The notes below the pieces were generated by a model that was given only the letters and a program-made list of their open reading frames with translations, searched no databases and was not told the origin of the DNA. DNA of 64,000 nt. Source: Undibacterium paludis. GTDB taxonomy: Bacteria > Pseudomonadota > Gammaproteobacteria > Burkholderiales > Burkholderiaceae_D. Below, piece after piece: positions 18,322 through 26,167 of the stretch. Position 1 is the first letter of the stretch. Each line of letters starts with the position of its first letter. The stretch is taken from assembly GCF_022568815.1 (NCBI RefSeq), contig NZ_JAKZHX010000015.1, positions 1 to 64,000 on the forward strand, written 5' to 3'. The translations under genes and the position numbers were made by a program.

Positions 18322-19712
18322 TACAGATGACGATTGCACATGCTCTGGAGTCGAGTGAGGGAATTGAAACTGCTTTGTCCAAGCTGCAAGAGATGGTTGC
18401 GGTCAAGATCGCCGGACTGCCTCAAACACCTGGGCTGAACTGCCATGGAAAGGTCTCACAGGTATTGGGCAGCTTGATAGAGGCACATATGCCGACGGTG
18501 CAAATTGCCGAACTATGTCATCTCCATAACCCGGCCGGAGCAGGCATACCCATGCTGGCCGAGGTCATCGGCTTTACCGACAAGGCCGCCATACTGTCTG
18601 CGCTGTCGCCGCTTGAGGGAGTTTCCAGCAAAACGTTGATCACCCCTTTACGACGTGCGCATATGGTTGAAGCGGGAGATCATTTATTCGGATCGGTGCT
18701 CGATGGTTTTGGCCGCTGGCAGTACCGGGCTCCTGCGGCAAAGAATGTCGTGTCTACATGGCGAACACATGTCCCTGTCATACGCGATGCACCCAAGGCA
18801 GTTGAACGGCCACGCATAGTACAGCCTCTGACAACGGGCGTACGAGCCATCGATGGCTTGCTCACCATGGGGCAAGGTCAGCGCATGGGTATTTTCGCCG
18901 GACCGGGATGTGGCAAGACTACCCTTATGGCTGCGATAGCACGGGGTTGTGCTGCAGACGTCATTGTCTTTGGCCTCATCGGTGAACGTGGGCGTGAACT
19001 CAATGAATTTTTACAACACGAGCTGGACGAAGATTTGTTGAAAAAAACCATCATCGTTTGTGCAACTTCGGACCGCACTTCCATGGAAAGGGCGCGGGCT
19101 GCTTTCACTGCGACTGCAATTGCAGAGGCCTTCCGGGATCGCGGCAAGAAAGTCTTGCTGTTGATCGATTCCCTGACGCGTTTTGCCAGGGCTCAGAGGG
19201 AAATTGGCCTGGCCGCCGGTGAACCGCCGGCGCGCGGGGGCTTTACACCCTCTGTTTATACCATGTTGCCCAGGTTGATAGAACGGGCAGGCAATTCCGG
19301 TGAGGGCTCAATTACAGCGATGTATACCGTGCTGGTTGATGGTGAATCGACATCAGACCCCATTGGTGATGAAGCAAAATCCTTGCTGGATGGGCATATC
19401 CTGCTCAGCCGCAAGCTGGCTGAACAGGGACATTACCCCGCCATCGATGTCTTGTCCAGCATTAGCCGTGTCATGAGCAATGTGGTCGGAGATGTGCAAC
19501 GCAAAGCCGCCGCTCGCTTTCGCGAATTACTCAATCGTTACCAGGAAATTGAGTTACTGGTCAGGCTGGGTGAGTACAAAATGGGTACGGATACCCAAAT
19601 AGATAAATCCATACAGTTGCGTCCTGCTCAGCTTGATTTCTTGCGCCAGGATACACGGGGCTTCTCTGCTTTTGACAACACATTGGCTGTATTGACGGGT
19701 CTGGAAAAATGA
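18318..19712 (+). CDS. sctN: T3SS ATPase SctN (HrcN)
   Basis: A 464-residue FliI/YscN-type ATPase. Walker A is GPGCGKTT near residues 195-202, Walker B is VLLLIDSLTR, and the family signature AGEPPARGGFTPSVY is intact. It powers chaperone release and substrate unfolding at the export gate. The frame opens at a GTG inside the sctD stop; an in-frame ATG at 18327 is an equally good start. It is followed by sctO with a four-base overlap. Confidence 0.95.
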   Translation: MIQMTIAHALESSEGIETALSKLQEMVAVKIAGLPQTPGLNCHGKVSQVLGSLIEAHMPTVQIAELCHLHNPAGAGIPMLAEVIGFTDKAAILSALSPLEGVSSKTLITPLRRAHMVEAGDHLFGSVLDGFGRWQYRAPAAKNVVSTWRTHVPVIRDAPKAVERPRIVQPLTTGVRAIDGLLTMGQGQRMGIFAGPGCGKTTLMAAIARGCAADVIVFGLIGERGRELNEFLQHELDEDLLKKTIIVCATSDRTSMERARAAFTATAIAEAFRDRGKKVLLLIDSLTRFARAQREIGLAAGEPPARGGFTPSVYTMLPRLIERAGNSGEGSITAMYTVLVDGESTSDPIGDEAKSLLDGHILLSRKLAEQGHYPAIDVLSSISRVMSNVVGDVQRKAAARFRELLNRYQEIELLVRLGEYKMGTDTQIDKSIQLRPAQLDFLRQDTRGFSAFDNTLAVLTGLEK

Positions 19713-20209
19713 TACGGCGTTTGTCTGTGGGCTTCTCGTTGACTGGTCGTCTTCGCCAGGAAGCATACGATGTACCGGAACCAGTGCGCAAAGACTGTCC
19801 TCTCGAAAAACTGGTCAGGATACGACGCCAACGCATTGAAAAGAGTGAACGGGATTGCTTGCGTGCGCGTCAGTTCTGGCGTGAATGCCGATTGCAACTT
19901 CGACAAAAAAATCAGGGAAGCAAAGAAGCAGAAAGCAGGGCACAGCAGTACTGGCAGCAGGCGCGAAGAGATTTCTTTGACATGTCTATCAGTAGCGGAC
20001 AATTCAGGGCGGCCAAGGCTGCATTCAAAAAAATGCAGGCGGCTGCTGCAGAAATGCGGACGTTGGCTCGTGCGGCAGTCAAAGAAAGCAGGTTTGCCAG
20101 AGTTGCTTATTTCAGAGCCCGAACCAGTCTGGCAGAAGCCAGGAAGCAAGCTGAAAAACTTGATTTGATGATTGAAGAGTTGCGACGCGCAGATGGTCAA
20201 GAGGAATAA
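19709..20209 (+). CDS. sctO: T3SS stalk protein SctO (HrpO-like)
   Basis: This 166-residue protein is almost entirely charged coiled coil (RQRIEKSERDCLRARQFWRE, then AEARKQAEKLDLMIEELRRA). It lies directly after the ATPase with an ATGA overlap. SctO proteins (FliJ/YscO type) are two-helix stalks that link the SctN hexamer to SctV. Sequence conservation in the family is low, so the call rests on fold and gene order. Confidence 0.8.
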   Translation: MIRRLSVGFSLTGRLRQEAYDVPEPVRKDCPLEKLVRIRRQRIEKSERDCLRARQFWRECRLQLRQKNQGSKEAESRAQQYWQQARRDFFDMSISSGQFRAAKAAFKKMQAAAAEMRTLARAAVKESRFARVAYFRARTSLAEARKQAEKLDLMIEELRRADGQEE

Positions 20210-20214
20210 TTGAG

Positions 20215-20802
20215 ATGAACAGAACAGCGCACGTGCAAAGACTGCCAATTAATGTGACAGGACAAAAGTATGACGGACAGACAGAAGACAGCTGCTTTGA
20301 AGAGGTATCTGCCAGGCTAAGGAAAAAGCGTACTGCAAAATCACAACATGTGACCGAAAGGCAGGATCTGGCAGCAAGATCTGTTATTGATGACTTACCG
20401 GAAGAAACAGATGACTGCGAGGACCGGCAGACACTTTGCCTGCCAGTGCAACTGCAAGATAAAGCCGACACTGCCACCGAAGCTGATGGCAAAACCAGTC
20501 TGGGACAATCGGGCGCCGCCGCCTTGCTGCTTCAGCTTCCAGGGATGGAAGGCGCCAGTATTCTCACTGAATTGGCAGACATTCATCAGGGTGGCATTTT
20601 TGAATTGCTCTTGCCAGGAGGGGAAAAACTGGCCGTTGCCGCCAGCCTGGGCAAGAACAAGGTTAATTTCCTGCTCTATCCAGCCAATCAGCAACGATAT
20701 CTGCATTTGACTACCACCCGCAAGGAACTCGAAGGCGGATTGGAGCGACAGATGAATAAGCAAGTCAGTGTCACCATCCTGCCATGGCAGAGTGATGGCT
20801 GA
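20215..20802 (+). CDS. sctP: T3SS needle-length / substrate-switch protein SctP (HrpP-like)
   Basis: A 195-residue protein with an unstructured, charged N-terminal half. The compact C-terminal domain (about 98-195) contains LQLPGMEGASILTELADIHQ, GIFELLLPGGEKLAVAASLG and a final LERQMNKQVSVTILPW. This is the pattern of the T3S4 substrate-specificity-switch domain, which interacts with SctU. It lies between sctO and sctQ as in Hrp1 operons. Confidence 0.75.
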   Translation: MNRTAHVQRLPINVTGQKYDGQTEDSCFEEVSARLRKKRTAKSQHVTERQDLAARSVIDDLPEETDDCEDRQTLCLPVQLQDKADTATEADGKTSLGQSGAAALLLQLPGMEGASILTELADIHQGGIFELLLPGGEKLAVAASLGKNKVNFLLYPANQQRYLHLTTTRKELEGGLERQMNKQVSVTILPWQSDG

Positions 20803-20843
20803 CTATGGAAAGACATCAATGAACGCTCGAACGGTATTCAATC

Positions 20844-21914
20844 ATGCACTTATCAGCCTCGAATTTGCAAACTGCATGGAAAAGATATTCATTGACAGTC
20901 GAGACACTGTCAAGAACGAATGCCCTGTTTGCCAACAAGACTGCCAATCCCTGTTGCCGACAGATGAAATTGGGCAACACCACGATTAGTCTGAGAGTCG
21001 GACCGACTAAATCACCTGATCCTGCCGGAGCAAAGGCAATCAGGTTGCTTGCTGGTTTTGGCACAATGGAAATAGCAAATGGCCTTGATTTCATCCGCCT
21101 GTTTAGCGGACTCGACATATCACCAGGTGACCTTGATGAAGAATTGCAGGGAAGCTGGTTGCAGCGGCACATCATTGGTCATTTGCAGGAGAGCCCGTTT
21201 GCTTCAGTACACACTCTGACAGCGATACAGGATGGAGGCGATGTCACGCAGAGGTGTTTGGATTTGAGTTGGGCAGGTGATGGCCATAGCTTTATTACCA
21301 GAGCGACAGCCAGTGAAGAAAGCTGGCTGGGTTTCTTGTCCGGGCGAGAATGGCAGAGCCACACTGCGCACCACGTCAACATTGAAAAAATCACGGTACC
21401 GGTAGATGTTTTTCTCGGGTGCCATACCATTCATCGCGCGCGTATGGCTGGTCTGGAGAGAGGGGACATTTTGCTACCCACCCAGTCTTGCTTTTCAGTA
21501 AGCGGCACAGGCTATTTGCGTTGTGGGAATTTAATACTGCAAGTGAAATTTGATAGTCCGCAAGTCATGCATATCATTAAAGTGGAGAAGCAGATGAATC
21601 AACAGGAACCGGCGGAAGAAACAGGAAATGTGCTTGTCGAACGAAAAGCCCTGGACCATTTGATTGATGCCGCGACATCTGAAACATGCATTTCCTTGGA
21701 TGAAATGCCGGTCAGGCTTGATTTCAGGCTGGGTAGTTGTCAACTTGAATGGGCGAGTTTGCGCAACGTGAACAGCAACTCCATCTTGTTGCTTGAGGAT
21801 GGCAATGCCGGAGCAATACAGATCATGGCAGGCAAGCGCGTCCTCGGAATAGGGGAGGCAGTTGATGTCGACGGTCAACTGGGTGTGCGTATTACTACCT
21901 GGGGTCGCTCATGA
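20844..21914 (+). CDS. sctQ: T3SS C-ring / sorting platform protein SctQ
   Basis: This 356-residue protein has C-terminal SpoA/FliN-type modules: one around residues 195-250 (ITVPVDVFLGCHTIHRARMAGLERGDILLP) and the last at about 285-356 (LPVRLDFRLG-like, LRNVNSNSILLLEDG, GEAVDVDGQLGVRITTW). In Pseudomonas the two parts are separate HrcQa and HrcQb; here they are one gene. SctQ forms the cytoplasmic pods with SctK and SctL. No strong ribosome site precedes the ATG at 20844, so the start is uncertain. It overlaps sctR by four bases. Confidence 0.8.
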   Translation: MHLSASNLQTAWKRYSLTVETLSRTNALFANKTANPCCRQMKLGNTTISLRVGPTKSPDPAGAKAIRLLAGFGTMEIANGLDFIRLFSGLDISPGDLDEELQGSWLQRHIIGHLQESPFASVHTLTAIQDGGDVTQRCLDLSWAGDGHSFITRATASEESWLGFLSGREWQSHTAHHVNIEKITVPVDVFLGCHTIHRARMAGLERGDILLPTQSCFSVSGTGYLRCGNLILQVKFDSPQVMHIIKVEKQMNQQEPAEETGNVLVERKALDHLIDAATSETCISLDEMPVRLDFRLGSCQLEWASLRNVNSNSILLLEDGNAGAIQIMAGKRVLGIGEAVDVDGQLGVRITTWGRS

Positions 21915-22570
21915 TGAGTGGCCAGTACGATGTGGTGTCGTTCGCGGTACTGCTGGGTTTGCTGGCGCTGGTGCCATTGCTTGTCGTGAGCACAACCTGC
22001 TTTTTGAAGATTTCGCTGGTTTTACTGGTGCTGCGCAATGCCATCGGCGTGCAGCAAGTGCCACCTACACTCGCCATTTACGGTATCGCCCTTGCCGCCA
22101 GTGTCTTTGTCATGGCACCAACGATACAGGAAACAGGCAGTCGCATTCTCAAAAAAGACGTCCAGCTTGAGCAGGCTCGCAGCCCGGAATTACTGGCCCA
22201 CGCTGCAAACAGCTTTGAACCGCTGCGTGCTTTCATGCTCAGGTTCAGCCGTCCTGAACAGAGGGAAGAATTTCTTGCGTCTGCTAAAAAGCTCTGGCCC
22301 AAGGAGGCGGCAAGAGATGCTCGCTCCAGTGATGTGGTGATACTGATACCAGCATTTGTCGTCTCAGAGCTTCAGTCCGGTTTTGAAATAGGGTTTTTGA
22401 TCTATATCCCTTTTGTTGTGATTGATCTGCTGCTCGCCAATTTGCTGATGGCTCTCGGCATGCAGCAGGTCAGTCCGCAGACGATCACCGTTCCCTTGAA
22501 GTTATTGCTGTTTGTCCTGGTAGGCGGCTGGGGCAAGCTACTCAATGCACTCGCCATGTCCTATATCTGA
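21911..22570 (+). CDS. sctR: T3SS export apparatus protein SctR
   Basis: A 219-residue FliP/YscR-type membrane protein. It has the N-terminal LVVSTTCFLKISLVLLVLRNAIGVQQVPP segment and the C-terminal FVVSELQSGFEIGFLIYIPFVVIDLLLAN signature. Four membrane helices are evident. Five SctR copies with SctS and SctT form the helical export pore. Two adjacent ATGs (21911, 21914) overlap the sctQ stop. Confidence 0.95.
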   Translation: MMSGQYDVVSFAVLLGLLALVPLLVVSTTCFLKISLVLLVLRNAIGVQQVPPTLAIYGIALAASVFVMAPTIQETGSRILKKDVQLEQARSPELLAHAANSFEPLRAFMLRFSRPEQREEFLASAKKLWPKEAARDARSSDVVILIPAFVVSELQSGFEIGFLIYIPFVVIDLLLANLLMALGMQQVSPQTITVPLKLLLFVLVGGWGKLLNALAMSYI

Positions 22571-22579
22571 AAGGGATAA

Positions 22580-22843
22580 ATGGAAAACACAGTCCACTAT
22601 TTTCAACAAGGGCTATGGCTGGCAGTGATCATGTCCGCTCCTCCCTTATTGATCGCCACGATATGTGGTGTGATCGTTTCACTGATACAGGCAGTAACGC
22701 AGATACAGGATCAGTCTCTTCCGTATGTCGTTAAATTGCTTGCAGTCGCCATTACGATGGCGGCTTTGGGGCGCTGGTTCTGCAGCGAACTGATACAGTT
22801 GTTTGGCATGGCATGGACCTTGATACCGAATGTCGGGCGCTAG
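22580..22843 (+). CDS. sctS: T3SS export apparatus protein SctS
   Basis: An 87-residue, two-helix FliQ/YscS-type protein (LLIATICGVIVSLIQAVTQIQDQ is the family core). It starts nine bases after sctR with AAGGGATAA upstream. The TAG stop is shared with the first bases of a 173-bp inverted-repeat element, so the last codon context may have been created by insertion. The final residues (LIPNVGR) may thus differ from relatives. Confidence 0.92.
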   Translation: MENTVHYFQQGLWLAVIMSAPPLLIATICGVIVSLIQAVTQIQDQSLPYVVKLLAVAITMAALGRWFCSELIQLFGMAWTLIPNVGR

Positions 22844-23014
22844 TGGACTGTCACAGTGGAAAGCGAAGTGTCTGCCATGTGCTCGACGATCATGGCGGCG
22901 TTGCAAATACGCGCGATAGCCCGCTATCGCTGTGTTTATTTGTCAAAACCTTGCCTTGCCCTGATTCGCCGGGCACATGTCCTTCACTTCCCGCTTTCAC
23001 TGTGACAGTCCACT
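22842..23014. mobile_element. 173-bp MITE-like inverted-repeat element, copy 1 (between sctS and sctT)
   Basis: The ends are perfect 17-bp inverted repeats, AGTGGACTGTCACAGTG at 22842-22858 and its complement at 22998-23014. An internal palindrome (GCGATAGC-CC-GCTATCGC) sits in the middle. A second copy is at 40179-40339. It has no transposase and would be mobilised in trans, if at all. A flanking TA at the left end recalls IS630/Tc1-type target choice, which is inference. Confidence 0.8.
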
Positions 23015-23082
23015 CGTTTTCACGGGAGCCTGGCAAGGCTGATTTTTGCGGCACGAGTGTAACCCAGGAGTTGTAAAACAGC

Positions 23083-23886
23083 ATGCATCCGTCGCTACTG
23101 CTTGATATTCAATATGGCTTGATCAGCATGGCGCTGATCTTGCCGCGTGCCCTGGTTTGCCTCACCATCCTGCCGGGTTTTGGAATCAGGACCTTGACCG
23201 GTATGGCAAAAAATGCCGTAGCCGTGGCCTTGTCCCTGCCTGCACTGATACCGACGTTCTGGCAAGTTCATCAGACACCACCGGACGTGATGATAATCTG
23301 TGTCCTGAGCTTCAAGGAAGCGTGCATAGGGCTGCTACTGGGCACAGTGATGGCCATGCCGATCTGGGTGGCCCAGTCAGTTGGTTCGATACTGGATACA
23401 CAGCGCTTGCCCATACAAGTGCAGGCTAACAACGCTTCTGTTGATCGTGATGCCAGTGCGTTGGGCGCCATGCTGCTACAAGCGGTGGTCTTGTTGATGA
23501 TACAGGCAGGTCTGTTAATTGCATTCGTCCGGATACTGTTGGAAAGTTATGGTGTCTGGCCCCCTTTCGCAATGGCGCCGCCATTTGGGAAAGGGCAATT
23601 TGATGTCCTGGTCAAACAGTTTTCAGAGTTCTTCTGGCACATCATTGTTTATGGCGGACCAGTCTTGATCCCGCTTTTGCTGGTTGACTTTGGTGTGTCC
23701 ATGGTTGGGGCGTTTGCCTCCAATCTGCAAATCTCCAGTGTATCTTCGCCTTTGAAATGCATTATCGGACTCTTCATTCTGCTGGTTTACTGGCCCACAT
23801 TTTCGCATTATGTCGTGGGTGACTTTTCACATGTGCTGGATTTCACGGCATCACTGCTGCAAGCCAAAGGCCAGGTGTCACGATGA
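23083..23886 (+). CDS. sctT: T3SS export apparatus protein SctT
   Basis: A 267-residue FliR/YscT-type membrane protein with about six helices (LILPRALVCLTILPGFGIRTLTGMAKNAVAVALSL in the N-terminal third, FGVSMVGAFASNLQISSVSSPLKCIIGLFIL near the end). It caps the SctRST pore. The mobile element separates it from sctS, whereas the other apparatus genes overlap. The preceding AGGAG is eight bases from the ATG. It overlaps sctU by four bases. Confidence 0.93.
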   Translation: MHPSLLLDIQYGLISMALILPRALVCLTILPGFGIRTLTGMAKNAVAVALSLPALIPTFWQVHQTPPDVMIICVLSFKEACIGLLLGTVMAMPIWVAQSVGSILDTQRLPIQVQANNASVDRDASALGAMLLQAVVLLMIQAGLLIAFVRILLESYGVWPPFAMAPPFGKGQFDVLVKQFSEFFWHIIVYGGPVLIPLLLVDFGVSMVGAFASNLQISSVSSPLKCIIGLFILLVYWPTFSHYVVGDFSHVLDFTASLLQAKGQVSR

Positions 23887-24980
23887 GTGAAGAAAAAAAT
23901 GAAAAGCCCACGGACAAGAAATTGGAAGATGCCCGCAAGAAGGGGCAGGTGGCGGTCAGCCGGGACCTGGCGAAATTGATATCACTGGTGGCCGTCATGG
24001 AACTGGCATTCTTGACTGAGCCTCTTTGGCGTGCCGCCATGATGACGCTGCTGGAAACTTCAGTCACCACTATTGGCTTGCCATTTGAACAGGCGGCTGA
24101 CACGGTGATGCAGGCAGCCGTCAGTCTGTTGTTTCTGATTTTTTTTGTGTTTTTCCTGGTCTGTACTGTGATTGGCATGTTTGCCTATTGGGGGCAGATA
24201 GGTGTGTTATGTGCTTCCGAGGTATTGAGCCCGAAATTTGAAAAGATAGATCCCGTCAATGGCATGAAGCAGCTGTTCTCCAAGAAAAAATTGATGGAAC
24301 TGGTGCTCTCCCTGATCAAGGCCGGCCTGATAGGCTTGCTGGCTTACAGTCAGATCAGGCAAAATTTGCCGGACATTGTGCAGCTTTCAGCGGGCAATCC
24401 GCTTCATATCTACTTTGGTTTTTTTAGCCTGGTGCGCTCGACTTTTCATGTGCTTGTCGTTTTGTTCCTGATGATCGGATTGCTGGATTTTGCCATGCAA
24501 AAATACCTGCATGTCGAGTCACTGAAGATGGATATGGAAGAGATCAAGCGTGAGTACAAAGAATCAGAAGGTGATCCCCTGGTCAAAGGAATGCGCAAGC
24601 AACTGGCACGACAGTGGGCCAGCGAGGCGCCCGTCAGTAAAACTTCTGAAGCCAATGCCGTCGTCGTCAACCCTACTCACTTTGCAATCGCCATCTTGTT
24701 TGATGAAAGCACACCCGTGCCCAAGGTACTTGCCAAAGGAAAAGACGAGGTCGCCCGGGCGATGATAGCCCGCGCCCACGAGTGCGGCATCCCTGTAATC
24801 AGGCATGTCTGGCTGGCGCGTACCTTGTACTGTGCCTGCAAGATGAATAGTCTGGTTCCTAGATCAAGTTATGAAGCAGTTGCCATGGTGTATGCAGCCA
24901 TTCGCGAACTCATGCATGATAAAAATGCTGTCCTGGAACTGGAAAGCCTGGGACAGGCAAGCGCTCAGTACCAGCAGTAA
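23883..24980 (+). CDS. sctU: T3SS export switch protein SctU
   Basis: A 365-residue FlhB/YscU-type protein. Four membrane helices lie in the first 210 residues, followed by a cytoplasmic domain with the NPTH autocleavage site at about residues 263-266. Cleavage between Asn and Pro lets the system switch from needle to effector substrates. All key residues are present. It ends the first T3SS operon. Confidence 0.95.
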   Translation: MSEEKNEKPTDKKLEDARKKGQVAVSRDLAKLISLVAVMELAFLTEPLWRAAMMTLLETSVTTIGLPFEQAADTVMQAAVSLLFLIFFVFFLVCTVIGMFAYWGQIGVLCASEVLSPKFEKIDPVNGMKQLFSKKKLMELVLSLIKAGLIGLLAYSQIRQNLPDIVQLSAGNPLHIYFGFFSLVRSTFHVLVVLFLMIGLLDFAMQKYLHVESLKMDMEEIKREYKESEGDPLVKGMRKQLARQWASEAPVSKTSEANAVVVNPTHFAIAILFDESTPVPKVLAKGKDEVARAMIARAHECGIPVIRHVWLARTLYCACKMNSLVPRSSYEAVAMVYAAIRELMHDKNAVLELESLGQASAQYQQ

Positions 24981-25135
24981 TAAAAAAAATGTTCATGTAC
25001 AAACAGGCACTTCAGTAAATCGACGAGGGCGTCATGGTCGCCGTGTCCCACATAGGTGATGAGCATTGCGACAATCAGCACGGTCAACACAGGATGTGCG
25101 AAGTGTTTTTTTAATAAAATCATCCATCCCCTCAT
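24965..25135 (-). CDS. Possible small membrane protein (56 aa), antisense to the sctU end
   Basis: On the minus strand an ORF from the ATG at 25135 to a TGA at 24965 encodes 56 residues. There is one hydrophobic segment (residues about 14-28, PVLTVLIVAMLITYV) and a His/Asp-rich loop after it. The inner ATG at 25123 follows AGGGG closely. It overlaps the 3' end of sctU by 16 bp in antisense. Small and unrecognised; it could be chance. Confidence 0.35.
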   Translation of the reverse strand: MRGWMILLKKHFAHPVLTVLIVAMLITYVGHGDHDALVDLLKCLFVHEHFFYYCWY

Positions 25136-25361
25136 TTCTTTCTGGTTTGTCTCAATGGCCAGTGCAATTTTGTCTATGCACGCTCTGATGAACAGACAAC
25201 TATTTACTCTGTATCAAGCCACATCATGACTTGATCTCAAACGAATATTGTTAAGGAAATATGGAACTGTTACAAATTGTATCAAGGTGTTATTGTTATT
25301 GCAAGTGTAAATATTTTAGAAAAATATTTGTTTTTTCTTTTGACTTACCTGGAAAACATGG

Positions 25362-25769
25362 ATGACCCAGTTGATGCTTAACTGCGGCAGAAACGGTATA
25401 TCTGATGATGGCGCTAAAAATTTATTCATCGATGCACAGCAAAAAGTAGAAACAGCCATATGTGTCGCCGCCGGCAAGGGGATAGTAGCGACATTCCTGG
25501 ATGTCGCAGGTCTGGCAAAAGCGAGCACTATGATCAAAACAGCCTTGGCTGAGGAAAAAAAGAAATGGAATCAAGTCGCAAAAACCACAGGTCACCAGGA
25601 AGTGAAAGCGGGCGAAAAATTAAACCAGATGCTGAATGTGCTCAATACCCGGCATCACATGCAAATGGCTCATTTAAAGGGTACTTCGATCACCGGGCAT
25701 CATTACACCAAGGCAGAACCTGCTATCGAGATTTACTTTCTGCGCAGCGGACCGGGGACAATGGAATGA
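25362..25769 (+). CDS. Unknown protein of the T3SS island (135 aa)
   Basis: A stand-alone 135-residue ORF after a 380-bp AT-rich gap. Hydrophilic, with a possible amphipathic helix (VATFLDVAGLAKASTMIKTALAEEKKKW) and a His-rich stretch (TRHHMQMAHLKGTSITGHHY). There is no signal peptide and no recognised domain. The ribosome site is weak and no hrp-box-like site is upstream. It may be an orphan secreted protein or a remnant. Confidence 0.5.
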   Translation: MTQLMLNCGRNGISDDGAKNLFIDAQQKVETAICVAAGKGIVATFLDVAGLAKASTMIKTALAEEKKKWNQVAKTTGHQEVKAGEKLNQMLNVLNTRHHMQMAHLKGTSITGHHYTKAEPAIEIYFLRSGPGTME

Positions 25770-26167
25770 CCCTGGCTGTGAATACATCCTGATTGTCGGC
25801 ATCGGCACGCAGCATCAATCATGCCATGCAACATATCATGACAAGAGCAGCGATGAAAAAATCAGGCTCTCAAGAGTAATTGCACCGTGGATTTGATGGC
25901 TGCGCGAACAAGGTCTTGATGCTCATGGGACAGGGCGAAATTTTTTTGTCATGCATGACAAAAGCAGTCTTGATTTTGCGACGGCCTTCAGGACAAGAGC
26001 AGACTCATACGCTCTGGTCACATAGCAGCCTTGTGCTGCTCCAGTCGAGATCAGCGATTGAGTCATACGTTTGTATGATCTTCAAACCGCCATGCTATCC
26101 AGTACCATTATTGTAATTTCCAGCAATATTTGTTACTGTTTTAATCTTGAAAATTAAATAACACAAG
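25770..26167. other. Promoter region of the histidine-kinase operon
   Basis: A 400-bp gene-free stretch. It contains the 16-bp perfect dyad described at 26063-26078 and, 55 bp earlier, a TCATACGCTC that recurs near 33285. Nothing else recognised. Confidence 0.5.
26063..26078. promoter_or_regulatory. TCATAC-GTTT-GTATGA inverted repeat, copy 1
   Basis: A perfect 6+4+6 dyad about 90 bp before the kinase start. The same 14 bases TCATACGTTTGTAT recur at 33080-33093 before the pilus cluster. It may be the site of the NarL-type regulator encoded in this operon. Confidence 0.5.

Noticed and set aside
25262-25292. GGAACT upstream of the 135-residue gene
   Set aside because: No matching -10 half at 15 or 16 bases.
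25305-25345. AT-rich hairpin before the 135-residue gene as a terminator
   Set aside because: The stem is made of A and T only and would be unstable.
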